A stretch of 13,656 nt of DNA, taken from DATEMK01 sp035275625 (GTDB lineage: Bacteria > Bacteroidota > Bacteroidia > AKYH767-A > OLB10). The notes beneath the pieces are model-generated. The model did not search any database and was not told the DNA's origin. It worked only from the letters and a program-made list of their open reading frames with translations. The stretch spans positions 1 to 13,656 of the forward strand of contig DATEMK010000446.1 of assembly GCA_035275625.1 (NCBI GenBank), read 5' to 3'. The first letter of the stretch is position 1, and every line of letters starts with the position of its first letter. The translations under genes were made by a program, and so were the position numbers. Below are positions 7,775-13,656 of this stretch, in pieces.

Positions 7775-8404
7775 TCACCCTTTTGGCTTACTTCTAAATT
7801 TATTGATGGCTTCCACACGCGAGGTCACGTGCAGTTTTTGATAAATATTGTAGATATGAGATTTGATTGTCATAGGGCTGACCGACAATTTATCGGCCAC
7901 TTCTTTATTCCTGTAGCCTGACGCCAATAAGCTTAATACTTCCTGCTCTCTTTCGGAAAGAGGATTTTCATCCATATCCTGCGGCATTGTTTGCCTGAAG
8001 CCTTTGAGAATTTTTTTGGCAATGTAACCGGATATAGGAGAACCGCCTTCCATTAATTCCCGGATGGATTGAATAAGGTTATTCGGCTCGGTCCGTTTTA
8101 ATATATATCCATCGGCTCCCGCTGAAATGGCTCGGAAAATCTTTTCATCATCTTCAAAAACAGTGCACATCATTATTTTCAGCTCAGGATATTTTTGCTT
8201 AAGCAATTGTGTACATTCAATTCCTGACATACCGGGTAATTTAATATCCATAATGACCACATCGAACCGTTGCGGAGTAACTGCTCTTAAAGCAGCCTCT
8301 GCATTGGTGAATATCTCTGAAGAAAATCCATCGTTAAGTGAAATTATATAGCTGATGCCTGAACTTATTTCAGGACGGTCTTCCACGATAGCCACACGTA
8401 TCAT
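7775..8404 (-). CDS. NarL/LuxR-family response regulator
   Basis: This 209-residue cytoplasmic transcription factor is the partner of the adjacent histidine kinase. The receiver domain covers residues 1 to about 118. The acidic pair Glu8/Asp9, phospho-acceptor Asp53 (VVIMDIKLPGMSG), Thr81 and Lys103 are all present, so phosphorylation should work normally. Residues about 147-205 form a LuxR-type helix-turn-helix: LSEREQEVLSLLASGY, then NKEVADKLSVSPMTIKSHI, then a helix with KLHVTSRVEAI. Length is normal for the family. The gene starts only 11 bases after the kinase stop, indicating one transcript. Two exported surface-protein genes follow on the same strand and are the obvious candidate targets, though no operator has been shown. 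Confidence 0.95.
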   Translation of the reverse strand: MIRVAIVEDRPEISSGISYIISLNDGFSSEIFTNAEAALRAVTPQRFDVVIMDIKLPGMSGIECTQLLKQKYPELKIMMCTVFEDDEKIFRAISAGADGYILKRTEPNNLIQSIRELMEGGSPISGYIAKKILKGFRQTMPQDMDENPLSEREQEVLSLLASGYRNKEVADKLSVSPMTIKSHIYNIYQKLHVTSRVEAINKFRSKPKG

Positions 8405-8415
8405 TGCCTGTAAAT

Positions 8416-11394
8416 TTAAAGACTGCTGTTAAAATTATGCTGACGAATGGCATCTATGCCGATTTCAAGCTGCACTGAAACGCCCTCTCCCTTTTTTGAA
8501 TAAGCGACAAAGGAAGAATTTATTTCTTTCATGCGTTCGCGCATGGTGGAAAAGCCCATGCCTTCCGTAATTTCATTTTGATCGTATCCTGAACCATCAT
8601 CAGCATAATGAATTTTAAGTGTTGACGAGCTATTGAATATTTTTAACGTTACATTTTTCGCTTCGCTGTGCTTCACCGTATTATGAAGCAGCTCCTTCAA
8701 AACTAAAAAAATGTTGCGTCTTTGTATAGCGCTGATTTTAAAATCGGGCATGGATTCATCCTGCTGAAAAATTAATTTCATGTTTGTATTTTCAAGATAT
8801 TGAGAAGCGTATTCATGAATATACATAATTAGATCTTCGGAATGATCGTGAACCGAATTCAATGCCCAGATGATTTGGTCCATCTTTTCAAGAACCTCAT
8901 TGGATGAACGGGAAATTTTTTCAGCTACTTCTGTGTTTTTATTTCCGCCTGCTTTCAAAATATTTGACCAGATATTTATTTGAGTGAGGTCTGAACCAAT
9001 ATCATCATGCATATCAGATGCAATACGATGGCGTTCATTTTCGAGCATCATCTGCTGATTTATCTGTCTTTCATAACGTCTGCTCACTCTTCGCCTTACG
9101 GTAAAAATCAGTACTCCCAAAAACATAATTCCTGCTATTGATTTTGACATGACTGTCTGGTACCAGAGGGGTCTTATTTCAAAATAGAGTTTTGTTAATT
9201 GATTATCCTTAATATTTTTTAAACCGGGCTTCAGCTCTATAATATATGATCCGGGGCTGAGTGAAGAAAATTCAATTTCATTATTGCCTGAAGTAATCCA
9301 TTTTAAATTGTCATTATCATTTTGAATCAAACGGTACAGCACTTTTGCCTGGCTGGCAGGATTAAAAACGGGATAAGCAAACCTGATTAATAATCTTGGA
9401 ATTTTAGAACTGAAAATATAGGTGTTTGCGGATAACGGGTGTACGGTATCTGTAATAACAGATGTAATAATCACGCGGCTGGAATACTGGACGGGTGCGG
9501 ATAATGTGCTGCTAAAAACGGTAAATCCTTTATCAGTGGCCATGTATATTTTTTCATCTTTAGCAATAACATCATTAACCGAGTTAGAGAGCAATCCGTT
9601 TGCCATTGTCAGCACGCGAACTAATTTATATCTTCCATTTTGTTTTTCCAGGATATTTAATCCATTTGCAGTGGCAAGGTAACACGAATGCCCGGTCAGA
9701 AAAATTCTGAAACAGTTATCATCGGATATGTCATTTGCCGTTGAGAAATGCTGTACCATTTTTCCGTCCTTCATTATGTACAAACCATTGCCGCTTGTCG
9801 CCAGCAGCAAGAGATTGTCGCTGTCCGTTTTCATATCAATAATTCGTATATCAGAGAAATTAATATCTGTTTTTAAGGCAGAATATTTTCCATTTGGCTC
9901 ATATTGAATTAATCCACGCATGCTTGATACTACATAATGATCCTTTTTATCTTCAACTATCGAAAATGTTCTTACTAAGGAATCAAATTCTTCATGTATG
10001 TAAAAGCCCTTACTGTCTTCCATAATCTTTAACAAATTAAAACTGTAGGTTGCATAGATTGCGTTATTATTCGCTTTCATAAGTTGCTTTACCGAATAAT
10101 GCGGATTTGTACCCACTTTTTTATCGAAGGGGATAAAATTTAAGTTATGATTCTGAATATAATATACTCCCATATCGGTTCCGCACCAAATGATTGACGA
10201 ATCCGCAATGATGCTTATAACCCTGGAAAAGGTCGGCTCATCAGGTTTAGTAAAGCGGTAGGTTCTTTTTTTATGATTTGAAATTGCATCTATTATACCG
10301 TTGCTATACCCTAACCACACAGAGCTATCTTTATCCAGGGCAAGCGAAGTAATTTTATCTCCTGACAGTCCGGAGGATTTATTGAAATTGAAGATGCCGT
10401 CATTACCTGATGGTATCATAAAAACACCTTCGGTGAAGGTAGAAAACCATAAATTACCTTCCCGATCTTTCCTAACAAAATTGACCACCCCACCTTCGAA
10501 ATATTTCTTGTTTAGCTTTCCGTTCAGGTATTCATAACAACCGTTTCCTAATGTACAAACCCATAAATATGTTCCATCTGAAACAAGATTTACGGTTTTA
10601 TTAGAGGGTGGTAATGATTTTTCCTTAATAAATAAAGAAGAGGAAAGGTTTGAAATTTTAAAAATACCTTCGCGTGCTAAATAATATAGTTCTGAATTGT
10701 TTTTCCCTTGACAGGCTCTAAGCGGATCTGCTTTTGACATCAGTGCAATAGAATCTTTAAAATTTTCTTCCAGCAGCTTATACATCTTGTTATTTTTAAA
10801 TGACCAGACACCACCACTTGAATCTTCGACCAATATCACTGACCTGAGCATTATGTTTGCTTCAGGGAATTGAAAAACCTGAACAGAATTGTTTTTAATG
10901 ACAATGAAACCTGCCTGTTGTGTCCCAAACCAAATGTGGCCTGTTTGATCTTCAAAACTTGTCACAATGATCGAACCCAAATAAGCTTTTTTAAGAAAGG
11001 GTGTATTAGAAGGATTATAAATTTCTCCGTCTTTCCAAAATGATAAATATCCGTTGAAAGTTAGGAACCATATCCTGCCCTCTCTGTCCTGAAAAAGTTT
11101 AAATACTTCATTATCTGTTATCCCATCCTGTCTGGTAAACCGTCTGAAAACTTTCCCATCAAATCGAAAAACCCCGACATTGGTCCCAAACCACATGAAA
11201 CCTTCTTTGTCTTGTAATATACTATAAACCGTTTTACCGGTAAGTCCTTCATCTTCTCCGTAGTGTTTAAATGAGAGCAAAGGATGAATACTATCGTTCT
11301 CGAAAGCCAATACATTTGGTTTGGTAGCTAACAAAATAAATAAAATAACAATTACTGATTTCAGCCTCTGTTTTTTTGACTTTATAGAAAACAT
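8416..11394 (-). CDS. Propeller/Y_Y_Y sensor histidine kinase, HisKA_3 type
   Basis: This 992-residue membrane kinase senses an unknown periplasmic signal. An N-terminal hydrophobic segment (about 13-31) is a signal peptide or first anchor. Residues about 40-630 are a series of two-component-regulator propeller repeats, with recurring blocks such as DKEGFMWFGT, DREGRIWF, TGHIWFGT and DREGNLWFST. A Y_Y_Y-like beta domain covers about 640-740. A membrane helix at about 750-766 precedes the cytoplasmic part. The dimerisation/phosphoacceptor domain is HisKA_3: RHRIASDMHDDIGSDLTQ with phospho-acceptor His796. The ATPase domain has an N box (ELLHNTVKHSEA, Asn905), DDGSGYD and GMGFSTMRERM. There is no fused DNA-binding domain, unlike hybrid HTCS proteins; output goes through the regulator encoded next. 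A TATATTTG box 40 bases upstream is a likely promoter element. Confidence 0.95.
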   Translation of the reverse strand: MFSIKSKKQRLKSVIVILFILLATKPNVLAFENDSIHPLLSFKHYGEDEGLTGKTVYSILQDKEGFMWFGTNVGVFRFDGKVFRRFTRQDGITDNEVFKLFQDREGRIWFLTFNGYLSFWKDGEIYNPSNTPFLKKAYLGSIIVTSFEDQTGHIWFGTQQAGFIVIKNNSVQVFQFPEANIMLRSVILVEDSSGGVWSFKNNKMYKLLEENFKDSIALMSKADPLRACQGKNNSELYYLAREGIFKISNLSSSLFIKEKSLPPSNKTVNLVSDGTYLWVCTLGNGCYEYLNGKLNKKYFEGGVVNFVRKDREGNLWFSTFTEGVFMIPSGNDGIFNFNKSSGLSGDKITSLALDKDSSVWLGYSNGIIDAISNHKKRTYRFTKPDEPTFSRVISIIADSSIIWCGTDMGVYYIQNHNLNFIPFDKKVGTNPHYSVKQLMKANNNAIYATYSFNLLKIMEDSKGFYIHEEFDSLVRTFSIVEDKKDHYVVSSMRGLIQYEPNGKYSALKTDINFSDIRIIDMKTDSDNLLLLATSGNGLYIMKDGKMVQHFSTANDISDDNCFRIFLTGHSCYLATANGLNILEKQNGRYKLVRVLTMANGLLSNSVNDVIAKDEKIYMATDKGFTVFSSTLSAPVQYSSRVIITSVITDTVHPLSANTYIFSSKIPRLLIRFAYPVFNPASQAKVLYRLIQNDNDNLKWITSGNNEIEFSSLSPGSYIIELKPGLKNIKDNQLTKLYFEIRPLWYQTVMSKSIAGIMFLGVLIFTVRRRVSRRYERQINQQMMLENERHRIASDMHDDIGSDLTQINIWSNILKAGGNKNTEVAEKISRSSNEVLEKMDQIIWALNSVHDHSEDLIMYIHEYASQYLENTNMKLIFQQDESMPDFKISAIQRRNIFLVLKELLHNTVKHSEAKNVTLKIFNSSSTLKIHYADDGSGYDQNEITEGMGFSTMRERMKEINSSFVAYSKKGEGVSVQLEIGIDAIRQHNFNSSL

Positions 11395-11434
11395 TTGATA
11401 GACCTTTTATGATTTTAATCGGAAAATTTTGGTT

Positions 11435-11442
11435 CAAATATA
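11435..11442 (-). promoter_or_regulatory. Bacteroidota-type -7 box (TATATTTG) for the kinase-regulator operon
   Basis: On the minus strand this 8-mer matches TAnnTTTG exactly, the -7 consensus for the primary sigma factor of Bacteroidota. It lies 40 bases before the kinase ATG, giving a leader of about 30-35 bases. I could not see a good -33 TTG at normal spacing, so the assignment rests on the -7 box and position. Confidence 0.42.
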
Positions 11443-11606
11443 AATCAATCTTTTTGGCATGGCATCTTTTAAACGATTACATGGTCTTTAAAAACTATAT
11501 ATTTTGACAAACAAAAAATGTTTTTTCAAAATGCATTTTAACCTTGACAAGTTAAAGAGCGATTGCCTGTGCGAATGAATTTTAACTTTTGAAGCGTTGT
11601 ATTTTT

Positions 11607-11993
11607 CTAAGCAATAGCTAATTCAACTTGCAGAGGCAGCCTTAAAAATACGGAGTATGGGTTGGTATCCAAATCCAGTGAAGGGAATGAGTTCAAATAA
11701 TCATTTAACTTTCCAGTAATAGCAGGGTCGATTAAGGGTATGCTTGCTATAGTTTGTGGTAGTTGTGTGGTGTGGAAACCATGCATAAAAAATTATTTAT
11801 CTTCAAGAATAAATACCCCTAAAGGTACATTGATGGAAAGGAAATCCGAACAGAAAAAAACCTTTTCTACATGGTTTTGAGAAAATTGACGCTTTTGCTA
11901 CAGTGCCAATGCGCAAAAATAAAGGTTGTTGTTCTTCGGAAGTAAGGGTGATAAAACTAAGATATATTTCCCACAAAAAATGTCCAATAGCAT
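11607..11993 (-). pseudogene. Possible decayed gene, or an intact 59-residue ORF at its 3' end
   Basis: On the minus strand one frame runs from an ATG at 11993 to a TAG at 11607 with just two internal stops: a TAG at 11898-11900 and a TAA at 11793-11795. The last section (ATG at 11786, 59 residues) is the most protein-like, with segments such as IPLIDPAITGKLNDYLNSF and NPYSVFLRLPLQVELAIA. The middle section (34 codons) includes SINVPLGVFILEDK directly before the TAA. Either the 59-residue ORF is a real small protein, or a gene of roughly 125 codons has been killed by two nonsense mutations. I do not recognise the family. Chance open frames in AT-rich DNA remain possible. Confidence 0.3.
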
Positions 11994-12068
11994 CTAATTA
12001 ATGATGCTTGTAAAGTCGTTTCACCGTTTTCTGTTAATAAGAATTTAATAAGAAAGTTGATTTATTCC

Positions 12069-12076
12069 GATCTTTG
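12069..12076 (+). promoter_or_regulatory. Near-consensus -7 box (GATCTTTG) for the 39-residue ORF
   Basis: GATCTTTG differs from TAnnTTTG only at its first base and is followed by CA, as often seen at Bacteroidota promoters. It sits 22 bases before the ATG at 12099. A clear -33 TTG at correct spacing was not found. Confidence 0.35.
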
Positions 12077-12098
12077 CAGAAATGATTTACTCAAAAAT

Positions 12099-12218
12099 AT
12101 GAGTCGTCAATTAAAAAACGGTTCCAGGAAGAAAGCACCTTTCAATCCTGAAACCGCCAAGTTAATTTACTACGTTCTACTTGTTATTCTAGCTCTGTGG
12201 GCAAGTCTAAATAAGTAG
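12099..12218 (+). CDS. 39-residue single-pass membrane miniprotein
   Basis: The ORF encodes a basic N-terminal stretch (MSRQLKNGSRKKAPFNPE) followed by a single hydrophobic helix (about 22-36: LIYYVLLVILALWAS) and a short polar end. By the positive-inside rule, the N terminus would stay in the cytoplasm. Three independent signs suggest a real gene despite its size: a promoter-like GATCTTTG box 22 bases upstream; the layout of charged head plus one membrane helix; and a strong rho-independent terminator 26 bases after the stop. The function is unknown. Small membrane proteins of this shape often bind and tune larger membrane complexes, but nothing here identifies a partner. Confidence 0.6.
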   Translation: MSRQLKNGSRKKAPFNPETAKLIYYVLLVILALWASLNK

Positions 12219-12244
12219 CATAATAGCAAATTATGGGTACGCTT

Positions 12245-12273
12245 GGGGGAACTCCGTAAAGTTTCCCCTTTTT
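12245..12273 (+). terminator. Rho-independent terminator after the miniprotein
   Basis: GGGGAACT (12246-12253) pairs with AGTTTCCCC (12260-12268) with one bulged T and loop CCGTAA, followed at once by five T residues (12269-12273). GC-rich stem plus T run on the plus strand is the textbook pattern. It lies 26 bases past the miniprotein stop. Confidence 0.7.
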
Positions 12274-12302
12274 CATTATCACAAAGATACGATTCTTAAT
12301 AA

Positions 12303-12595
12303 TATGATGATTTTAAACCGGACAGGGTTGCCATGCAGGATGCTACTGCACAGATGGCATTGCTTCAATTCAAGCAGGTGGGTCGTCCGAAAGTTACAGT
12401 TCCAAGCACCGTTCATTGTGATCATTTGTTTCGAATAAATACGGCATCGGTTTTTGGAAACCTGGTGCAGGAATTATTCACCATGTGCTTTTGAAATAAT
12501 ATGCATTTCCGGGCGGATTGATTATAGGTACAGATTCACATATGGTGAATGCAGGAGGTATGGAGATGATCGCTATTGGAATCGGAGGTGCAAAT
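12303..12595 (+). pseudogene. acn: Aconitate hydratase fragment, internally deleted and frameshifted
   Basis: This is a relic of aconitase, the TCA-cycle enzyme interconverting citrate and isocitrate. The first frame (12303-12430) reads YDDFKPDRVAMQDATAQM and then PKVTVPSTVHCDHL, unmistakable N-terminal aconitase sequence. At about 12430 the reading jumps frame to SNKYGIGFWKPGAGIIHHV, which in intact enzymes lies some tens of residues further on, so a segment has been deleted. A stop (TAA at 12497) then interrupts the LENYAFPGG motif, followed by YAFPGGLIIGTDSH, which ends at GGAN where intact proteins continue with GGADAVDVM. The normal GTDSHT is GTDSHM here. Both ends are missing: two TAA codons precede it directly, and the rest of the several-hundred-residue protein is absent. 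It cannot make an active enzyme. It most likely derives from a duplicated or rearranged acn gene. Confidence 0.92.
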
Positions 12596-12620
12596 TAAGA
12601 CCAAGTTTAAAAAGGGGGTT

Positions 12621-12692
12621 CGGGGGAAAATCAAAAAATCAAAAACTACAATCCAAATTGAAAAATAGTTATTGATTTTTTGATGTCCCCCG
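12621..12692. repeat. Imperfect inverted repeat with long stem
   Basis: Left arm 12621-12642 (CGGGGG, AAAA, TCAAAAAATCAA) pairs with right arm 12672-12692 (TTGATTTTTTGA, TGT, CCCCCG). Twelve inner bases and six outer bases match exactly, with a small mismatch and one-base length difference between them. The loop is 29 bases. It starts 25 bases after the aconitase relic and abuts the 47-base palindrome. Confidence 0.7.
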
Positions 12693-12693
12693 A

Positions 12694-12740
12694 CAAGATA
12701 GCATGTGGAAAGTCCAGTGGACTGTCCACATGCTATCTTG
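12694..12740. repeat. 47-base near-perfect palindrome
   Basis: CAAGATAGCATGTGGA (12694-12709) and TCCACATGCTATCTTG (12725-12740) are perfect reverse complements. Between them AGTCCA (12711-12716) and TGGACT (12718-12723) also pair, leaving only an A/G mismatch at 12710/12724 and a central G at 12717. As RNA or single-stranded DNA this gives a 22-pair hairpin with almost no loop. No T tract follows, so it is not a standard terminator. REP/BIME-like element, mobile-element end or recombination site are options; none can be chosen from the sequence alone. Confidence 0.85.
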
Positions 12741-12921
12741 CGTTTCAGTTAAATTTTAAATACAATTACTATTATTGAAGATCATTCATTAATAAAATGT
12801 TATCAATAAATCAAAAACCGTCAGAATTAAAGATTATTATTTTTTCACTTAAATTTGTTTTTTATGAGAATCCTGATAATTGTAAATATTATTCTTCACT
12901 ACAAAAATTAATTTTGTATTT

Positions 12922-13656
12922 ATGAAAAATCCAATACCTAAAAAGTTTCGTAAAGGAACCACCATAATTTTAGCGATAATGGCTTTAATTGTACCAATCT
13001 GGCTTTTTTATCCCCCAAAGACTTCTACGCTTCAGAAAATTACAATTGCCCAAACCGGTGATTTTTTCCTGTACGCACCGCTTTATATTGCACTGGATGG
13101 CGGATATTTTAGAAAAAATGGTTTAGATGTTTCTATTATCAGTACCGGGGGTGATGAAAAAACTTGGGCAGCAGTGTTAGGCAAAAATGCAAGCTTTGGT
13201 ATTGCCGATCCAACATTTATTGCAATTTCTGATGAAAGGGGAATACCAGGTCGTGTAATTGCAAGTATTGTGAATGGTGTACCATTTTGGGGAATTACCA
13301 TGAATTCATCAATAAAAGAGGTTCAATCACCACAAGATCTAAACTCATATTCAGTTGCCACCTTTCCCTCCCCTTCAACTGCCTACACACTTCAAAAAAA
13401 AATGTTTTTAGATGCTGGTTTGAAACCTAATATTAAAGAAGGTGCATTCGGTACATTGTTGTATATGTTGCAATCCGGGAAAGTGGATATTGCATTAGAA
13501 TTGGAGCCAAACGTATCACAGGCTTCCTCGAATGGAGCGAAAGTACTCTATTCATTAGCAAAATTATATGGGGACTTTGCTATTACGGGCTTAACTACTA
13601 CTCCAGAATTGTTAAAATCAGATACTGCTCTTGCAAAAAAAGTTGTATGTTCTATT
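12922..13656 (+). CDS. NMT1/SsuA-like substrate-binding protein, 3' end outside window
   Basis: The frame is open from ATG 12922 to the last base (245 codons). Residues about 12-30 form a hydrophobic segment after a Lys/Arg-rich start, with no lipobox cysteine, so the protein is membrane-anchored or has an uncleaved or atypical signal. From about 39 it reads as a periplasmic binding protein of the NMT1/THI5-SsuA-TauA superfamily: KITIAQTGDFFLYAPLYIA, then GGYFRKNGLDVSI, GIADPTFIAISDERG, and a later KVDIALELEPNVS. Such proteins deliver small organic substrates (sulfonates, nitrate or thiamine-precursor types) to an ABC permease; the ligand cannot be told. The permease and ATPase would be expected downstream, outside the window. 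A TAATTTTG box ends only 5 bases before ATG, which would imply an almost leaderless message if used. Confidence 0.85.
   Translation, partial: MKNPIPKKFRKGTTIILAIMALIVPIWLFYPPKTSTLQKITIAQTGDFFLYAPLYIALDGGYFRKNGLDVSIISTGGDEKTWAAVLGKNASFGIADPTFIAISDERGIPGRVIASIVNGVPFWGITMNSSIKEVQSPQDLNSYSVATFPSPSTAYTLQKKMFLDAGLKPNIKEGAFGTLLYMLQSGKVDIALELEPNVSQASSNGAKVLYSLAKLYGDFAITGLTTTPELLKSDTALAKKVVCSI

Larger units (their letters stand above)
11395..12098. other. Gene-poor spacer, about 700 bases
   Basis: The left end carries the kinase promoter candidate (11435-11442). From 11607 to about 11993 the minus strand shows one frame with only two internal stops, treated separately as a possible decayed gene with an intact 59-codon end. 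The right end holds the promoter-like box of the 39-residue miniprotein (12069-12076). I saw no tRNA, rRNA or repeat array here. Confidence 0.55.
12219..12921. other. Gene-poor spacer, about 700 bases
   Basis: This stretch holds, in order: a terminator (12245-12273), a broken aconitase fragment (12303-12595), an imperfect inverted repeat (12621-12692), a 47-base palindrome (12694-12740), and about 180 bases of AT-rich DNA leading into the substrate-binding protein. In that last part the only notable sequence is TAATTTTG at 12909-12916. A frame at 12454-12675 is a shadow of the aconitase remnant. Confidence 0.6.

Noticed and set aside
10301..10537. Plus-strand ORF inside the kinase gene
   Set aside because: It lies wholly opposite the propeller-coding region and has no independent support; shadow frame.
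12454..12675. 73-residue plus-strand ORF
   Set aside because: It overlaps the aconitase relic in a different frame, and its Arg/Tyr/Cys-rich composition is that of a shadow frame.

Overview
The window looks like a chromosomal or large-replicon segment from a member of the Bacteroidota. The support is: two secreted proteins ending in type IX secretion (T9SS/Por) sorting domains with the YPNP-type start of that domain; a beta-propeller plus Y_Y_Y sensor kinase of the sort common in that phylum; AT-rich spacers with poor Shine-Dalgarno signals; and promoter-like TAnnTTTG boxes. No genus can be assigned from what is visible.

Layout. (1) 1-2606, plus strand: the tail of a conjugation/mobilisation operon, with a TraG/VirD4-type coupling ATPase (5' end outside the window), a ribbon-helix-helix MobC-like accessory protein and a MOBP-like HUH relaxase. 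All three genes overlap. (2) 2603-3550, minus strand: an unrecognised zinc-ribbon membrane protein that converges on the relaxase with a 4-base overlap. (3) 3551-4225: no intact gene, but protein-like frames broken by stops suggest a decayed gene. (4) 4226-11394, minus strand: four co-oriented genes. In transcription order these are a 992-residue propeller histidine kinase, a NarL/LuxR response regulator 11 bases behind it, a T9SS cargo protein with two tandem DNRLRE-type domains, and a T9SS cargo protein with a LamG-like domain and three Ig-like repeats. (5) 11395-12921: a gene-poor stretch holding a possible decayed minus-strand gene, a 39-residue membrane miniprotein with its own promoter-like box and rho-independent terminator, a scrambled fragment of aconitase, and two adjacent inverted repeats, one of them a 47-base near-perfect palindrome. 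(6) 12922-13656, plus strand: the 5' part of an NMT1/SsuA-like substrate-binding protein that runs off the window.

How the parts may work together. The coupling protein, MobC-like protein and relaxase form a standard DNA-processing set: the relaxase nicks and carries the DNA, the RHH protein helps at oriT, and the ATPase hands the complex to a secretion channel. The kinase and regulator form a two-component pair whose large sensor faces the periplasm. Their placement directly upstream of two exported, carbohydrate-binding-like surface proteins suggests, but does not prove, that they control them. The remnants at 3.8-4.2 kb and 11.6-12.7 kb suggest past insertion and deletion. I did not find a clear new defence system or a CRISPR array. 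The most unusual items are the aconitase relic beside the palindromes and the self-contained miniprotein unit.
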